Both the position numbers and the translations under genes were made by a program. The notes under the pieces were generated by a model. It had not been told where the DNA came from, did not search any database, and was given only the letters and a program-made list of their open reading frames with translations. Shown here one piece after another: positions 13,635 through 14,932 of a stretch of 14,932 nt of DNA. Each line of letters begins with the position of its first letter. Within the stretch, counting starts at the first letter, position 1. Origin of the DNA: Collinsella aerofaciens (GTDB lineage Bacteria > Actinomycetota > Coriobacteriia > Coriobacteriales > Coriobacteriaceae); the NCBI GenBank assembly GCA_030841765.1, contig JAUUSS010000058.1, forward strand, positions 1-14,932, read 5' to 3'.

Positions 13635-14495
13635 ATGGACAGCAGGGATATCGAGAAATGGCGTGTCGAACTTGACAGCTACGCCCATGTAGAAGACGGC
13701 GTTGAGTATTGGCTCGCACGCGATTTAATGGAACCCCTCGGATACACCCAATGGCGTAATTTTGAGACTGCAGTTAAGAGATCCATGGCATCGTGTGACA
13801 CCAATAAAATGCCTGTTGCCGCCCATTTTGCTGAGGCCAGCAAAATGGTAGATGCCGGCATCGCCAAACGAGTCGTAAAAGACTACAAGCTGACGCGCTA
13901 CGCATGCTATTTAATCGCCCAAAACGGAGACCCAAACAAGCCCGAAATCGCACTCGCACAGGCGTACTTCGCCGTGCAGACACGCCGTCAGGAGCTCATA
14001 GAGCAGCGCTTCGCAGAGATTCAGCGCTTGCAGGCGTGCCACTCGCTATCCGATTCAGAGAAACAGCTCTCGGGCATTGCGTTCAAACGAGGCGTGGACT
14101 CCAAAGGATTCGCGATCATCAAGTCGAAGGGCGATGAGGCGTTATTCGGCGGCAGAAGCACGGCGGACATGAAGCGGCAGCTTGGTGTGTCCAAGAGTGC
14201 TGCATTGGCGGACAAGCTAGCCGATGTTCTCATCAAAGCAAAGGACCTCACGAACTCGATGACGGCCTTCAACGCCGAGGAACACGACTTGTACGGTCTG
14301 GACCAGATCAAACAAGAACACGTCGAGAACAACACGAGCGTGCGTGGCAGCCTCATCGACCGCGGAATTGTTCCCGAGAACCTACCGCCTGCCGAGGATA
14401 CAAAAAAGCTCGAGCGTCGCGTGAAGGCAGACGAGAAGAAACTCAAGGAGGGTACTGACGGTTTCACCGATCCCCAGGGTAGACTCAATCTGTGA
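13635..14495 (+). CDS. dinD: DinD homologue (DNA damage-inducible protein D)
   Basis: The protein has 286 residues; E. coli DinD has about 274. ATG 13635 has GGAAGAG upstream. The N-terminal part is the BRO-N/P63C-like region typical of DinD: YWLARDLMEPLGYTQWRNFETAV (about 26-48). AHFAEASKMVDAG (63-75) and LTRYACYLIAQNGDPNKPEIALAQAYFAVQTRRQE (about 85-119) follow. The C-terminal half carries GRSTADMKRQLGVSKSAALADKL and then a Glu/Lys-rich tail with MTAFNAEEHD. In E. coli DinD is LexA-controlled and limits RecA pairing activity; here I see no clear LexA box. Base use is more AT-rich than the suf operon, consistent with an accessory gene next to the repeats and tRNA array. Confidence 0.9.
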   Translation: MDSRDIEKWRVELDSYAHVEDGVEYWLARDLMEPLGYTQWRNFETAVKRSMASCDTNKMPVAAHFAEASKMVDAGIAKRVVKDYKLTRYACYLIAQNGDPNKPEIALAQAYFAVQTRRQELIEQRFAEIQRLQACHSLSDSEKQLSGIAFKRGVDSKGFAIIKSKGDEALFGGRSTADMKRQLGVSKSAALADKLADVLIKAKDLTNSMTAFNAEEHDLYGLDQIKQEHVENNTSVRGSLIDRGIVPENLPPAEDTKKLERRVKADEKKLKEGTDGFTDPQGRLNL

Positions 14496-14538
14496 AAGCG
14501 GCCGCGCCCTTTCGGGTTCGACCCCATGCGAGGTTAAC

Positions 14539-14565
14539 AAAAAAACGACCAGCCTAAGCCAGTCG
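14539..14565 (-). terminator. intrinsic terminator, left copy
   Basis: On the minus strand, eight pairs including two G-U close a four-base loop (14546-14565), followed by seven T (14539-14545). It lies downstream of the tRNA 3' remnant at 14581-14599, as if it once served a tRNA gene there. It also lies at the end of the convergent dinD. Confidence 0.7.
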
Positions 14566-14580
14566 CTTTAACGATCTTTG

Positions 14581-14599
14581 GGTGGGCCGTCAGGGGGTC
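14581..14599 (-). repeat. 19-base remnant of a tRNA-Lys 3' end (possible attachment site)
   Basis: These 19 bases are identical to 14760-14778, covering the 3' half of the T arm, the acceptor strand and the discriminator base of tRNA-Lys. The rest of a tRNA is missing. The terminal CCA position has an extra C. This span is what tRNA-targeting integrases typically duplicate, so it may mark an old integration or recombination event; a decayed tandem tRNA copy is the alternative. Confidence 0.6.
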
Positions 14600-14681
14600 A
14601 GCCTGCTGCGCAGGCGGCCGCTGCGGCGCCAAGGCGCCTTGCGCGCTGCGCTGGTAAATGCTTACGCATTTCCTCAGCTCC
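14600..14681. repeat. palindrome-rich spacer between the two repeat copies
   Basis: Several short hairpins follow one another: GCCTGC-TGC-GCAGGC near the left end, an AAGGCGCCTT palindrome in the middle and AAATGC-TTAC-GCATTT near the right. There is no coding frame. This density resembles REP/BIME-type intergenic elements. Confidence 0.5.
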
Positions 14682-14778
14682 GCGCCCTTTCGGGTTCGAC
14701 CCCATGAAAGGTCAACAAAAAAAGACGGCCAACCGAAGTTGACCGTCTTAACTTGCTTTGGTGGGCCGTCAGGGGGTC
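14682..14778. repeat. imperfect direct repeat, copy 2 (contains the tRNA-Lys terminator and 3' end)
   Basis: This is the second copy of the unit at 14504-14599, overlapping the end of the intact tRNA-Lys gene. The hairpin stem sequence differs between copies while the flanks are conserved, suggesting duplication followed by compensatory change or replacement. Confidence 0.8.
14717..14748 (-). terminator. terminator of the tRNA-Lys transcript
   Basis: On the minus strand, eleven pairs with one G-U close a UUCG tetraloop (14723-14748), followed by a T run. It lies 10 bases downstream of the tRNA-Lys 3' end, so it is the strong terminator of the tRNA cluster. Confidence 0.92.
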
Positions 14779-14834
14779 GAACCCTGGACCTTGGGATTAA
14801 GAGTCCCCTGCTCTACCAACTGAGCTAACGACCC
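14759..14834 (-). tRNA. tRNA-Lys (anticodon CTT)
   Basis: A complete 76-base cloverleaf. The acceptor stem is GGGTCGT with ACGGCCC (one G-U), the D stem is GCTC/GAGC, the anticodon loop is CTCTTAA giving anticodon CTT, and the T arm is CAGGG-TTCGACC-CCCTG. Discriminator A and an encoded CCA follow. The first anticodon-stem pair (27-43) is a G-A mismatch. It decodes AAG. Confidence 0.97.
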
Positions 14835-14838
14835 AAAG

Positions 14839-14864
14839 CTAAAGTCCGTTGTGGCGGACTTTAG
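14839..14864. repeat. inverted repeat between the two tRNA-Lys genes
   Basis: CTAAAGTCCG (14839-14848) and CGGACTTTAG (14855-14864) form a perfect 10-bp stem with a six-base loop. On the minus strand only CTTT precedes the next tRNA, so it may be a processing or partial attenuation structure rather than a full terminator. Confidence 0.65.
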
Positions 14865-14877
14865 AGGAGATATCGTG

Positions 14878-14932
14878 TGGTGGGCCGTCAGGGGGTCGAA
14901 CCCTGGACCTTGGGATTAAGAGTCCCCTGCTC
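14878..14932 (-). tRNA. tRNA-Lys (anticodon CTT), partial at window edge
   Basis: The 3' 55 bases of a second tRNA-Lys, with encoded CCA, are identical to the copy at 14759-14834 across all visible positions. About 21 bases of the 5' end (acceptor strand and most of the D arm) lie outside the window. The two form a tandem tRNA-Lys pair. Confidence 0.93.

Larger units (their letters stand above)
14504..14599. repeat. imperfect direct repeat, copy 1 (terminator plus tRNA 3' remnant)
   Basis: This roughly 96-base unit recurs at 14682-14778. The first 25 bases are identical (14504-14528 and 14682-14706) and include GGGTTCGACCCC, a tRNA T-arm-like sequence on the plus strand. An A run and a hairpin that differs between copies follow, then 19 identical bases matching the 3' end of the tRNA-Lys gene. 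Confidence 0.8.

Noticed and set aside
14504..14778. CRISPR array
   Set aside because: Only two units are present, with no regular repeat-spacer periodicity and no cas genes. The units are terminators plus tRNA sequence.

Overview
The window looks like chromosomal DNA from a high-GC anaerobic actinobacterium of the Coriobacteriia, most likely Collinsella or a close relative. This is inferred from GC-rich codon use, an Rrf2-controlled SUF operon ending in sufU, a GGGtGRT-family gene and an MPKTG wall-anchored surface protein; no taxonomic marker gene is present. tRNA-Lys(CTT) genes close the right edge.

Layout, left to right. (1) 1-602, minus strand: 5' part of an AAA-ATPase-like gene cut by the window edge. 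(2) 805-2615, minus: a secreted, sortase-anchored surface protein with a lysozyme-like N-terminal region and a long Ser/Asp/Gly/Lys-rich stalk. It is split by a one-base frameshift in a short T run (1940-1943). (3) 2755-3186, minus: an Rrf2-family regulator with three cysteines spaced for an Fe-S cluster. It is divergent from (4) 3409-8654, plus: sufC-sufB-sufD-sufS-sufU, a complete and tightly overlapped SUF operon. The 222-bp divergent region is rich in inverted repeats that are candidate operators. (5) 8720-9529, minus: a REP-associated tyrosine transposase-like (RAYT) protein whose HUH motif reads H-V-R. (6) 9933-11690, plus: a second NifU/SufU-like scaffold gene followed by a GGGtGRT-family gene and a strong terminator. 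(7) 11947-13473, plus: a FAD-dependent oxidoreductase of the fumarate reductase/L-aspartate oxidase fold, lacking the usual His of the HPT motif. (8) 13635-14495, plus: a DinD homologue. (9) 14496-14932: palindromes, two copies of a roughly 95-bp repeat with intrinsic terminators, a 19-bp remnant of a tRNA 3' end, one complete tRNA-Lys(CTT) and a second cut by the window edge.

How it fits together: the central theme is Fe-S cluster biogenesis. The Rrf2 protein probably senses cluster status and controls the SUF operon. SufS with SufU mobilises sulfur and SufBCD is the scaffold. Just downstream lies a second U-type scaffold homologue paired with the functionally unassigned GGGtGRT protein. That pair is the best candidate for an under-described system here. 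The right end (dinD, repeats, duplicated tRNA 3' ends) has the look of a small recombination or integration hotspot.
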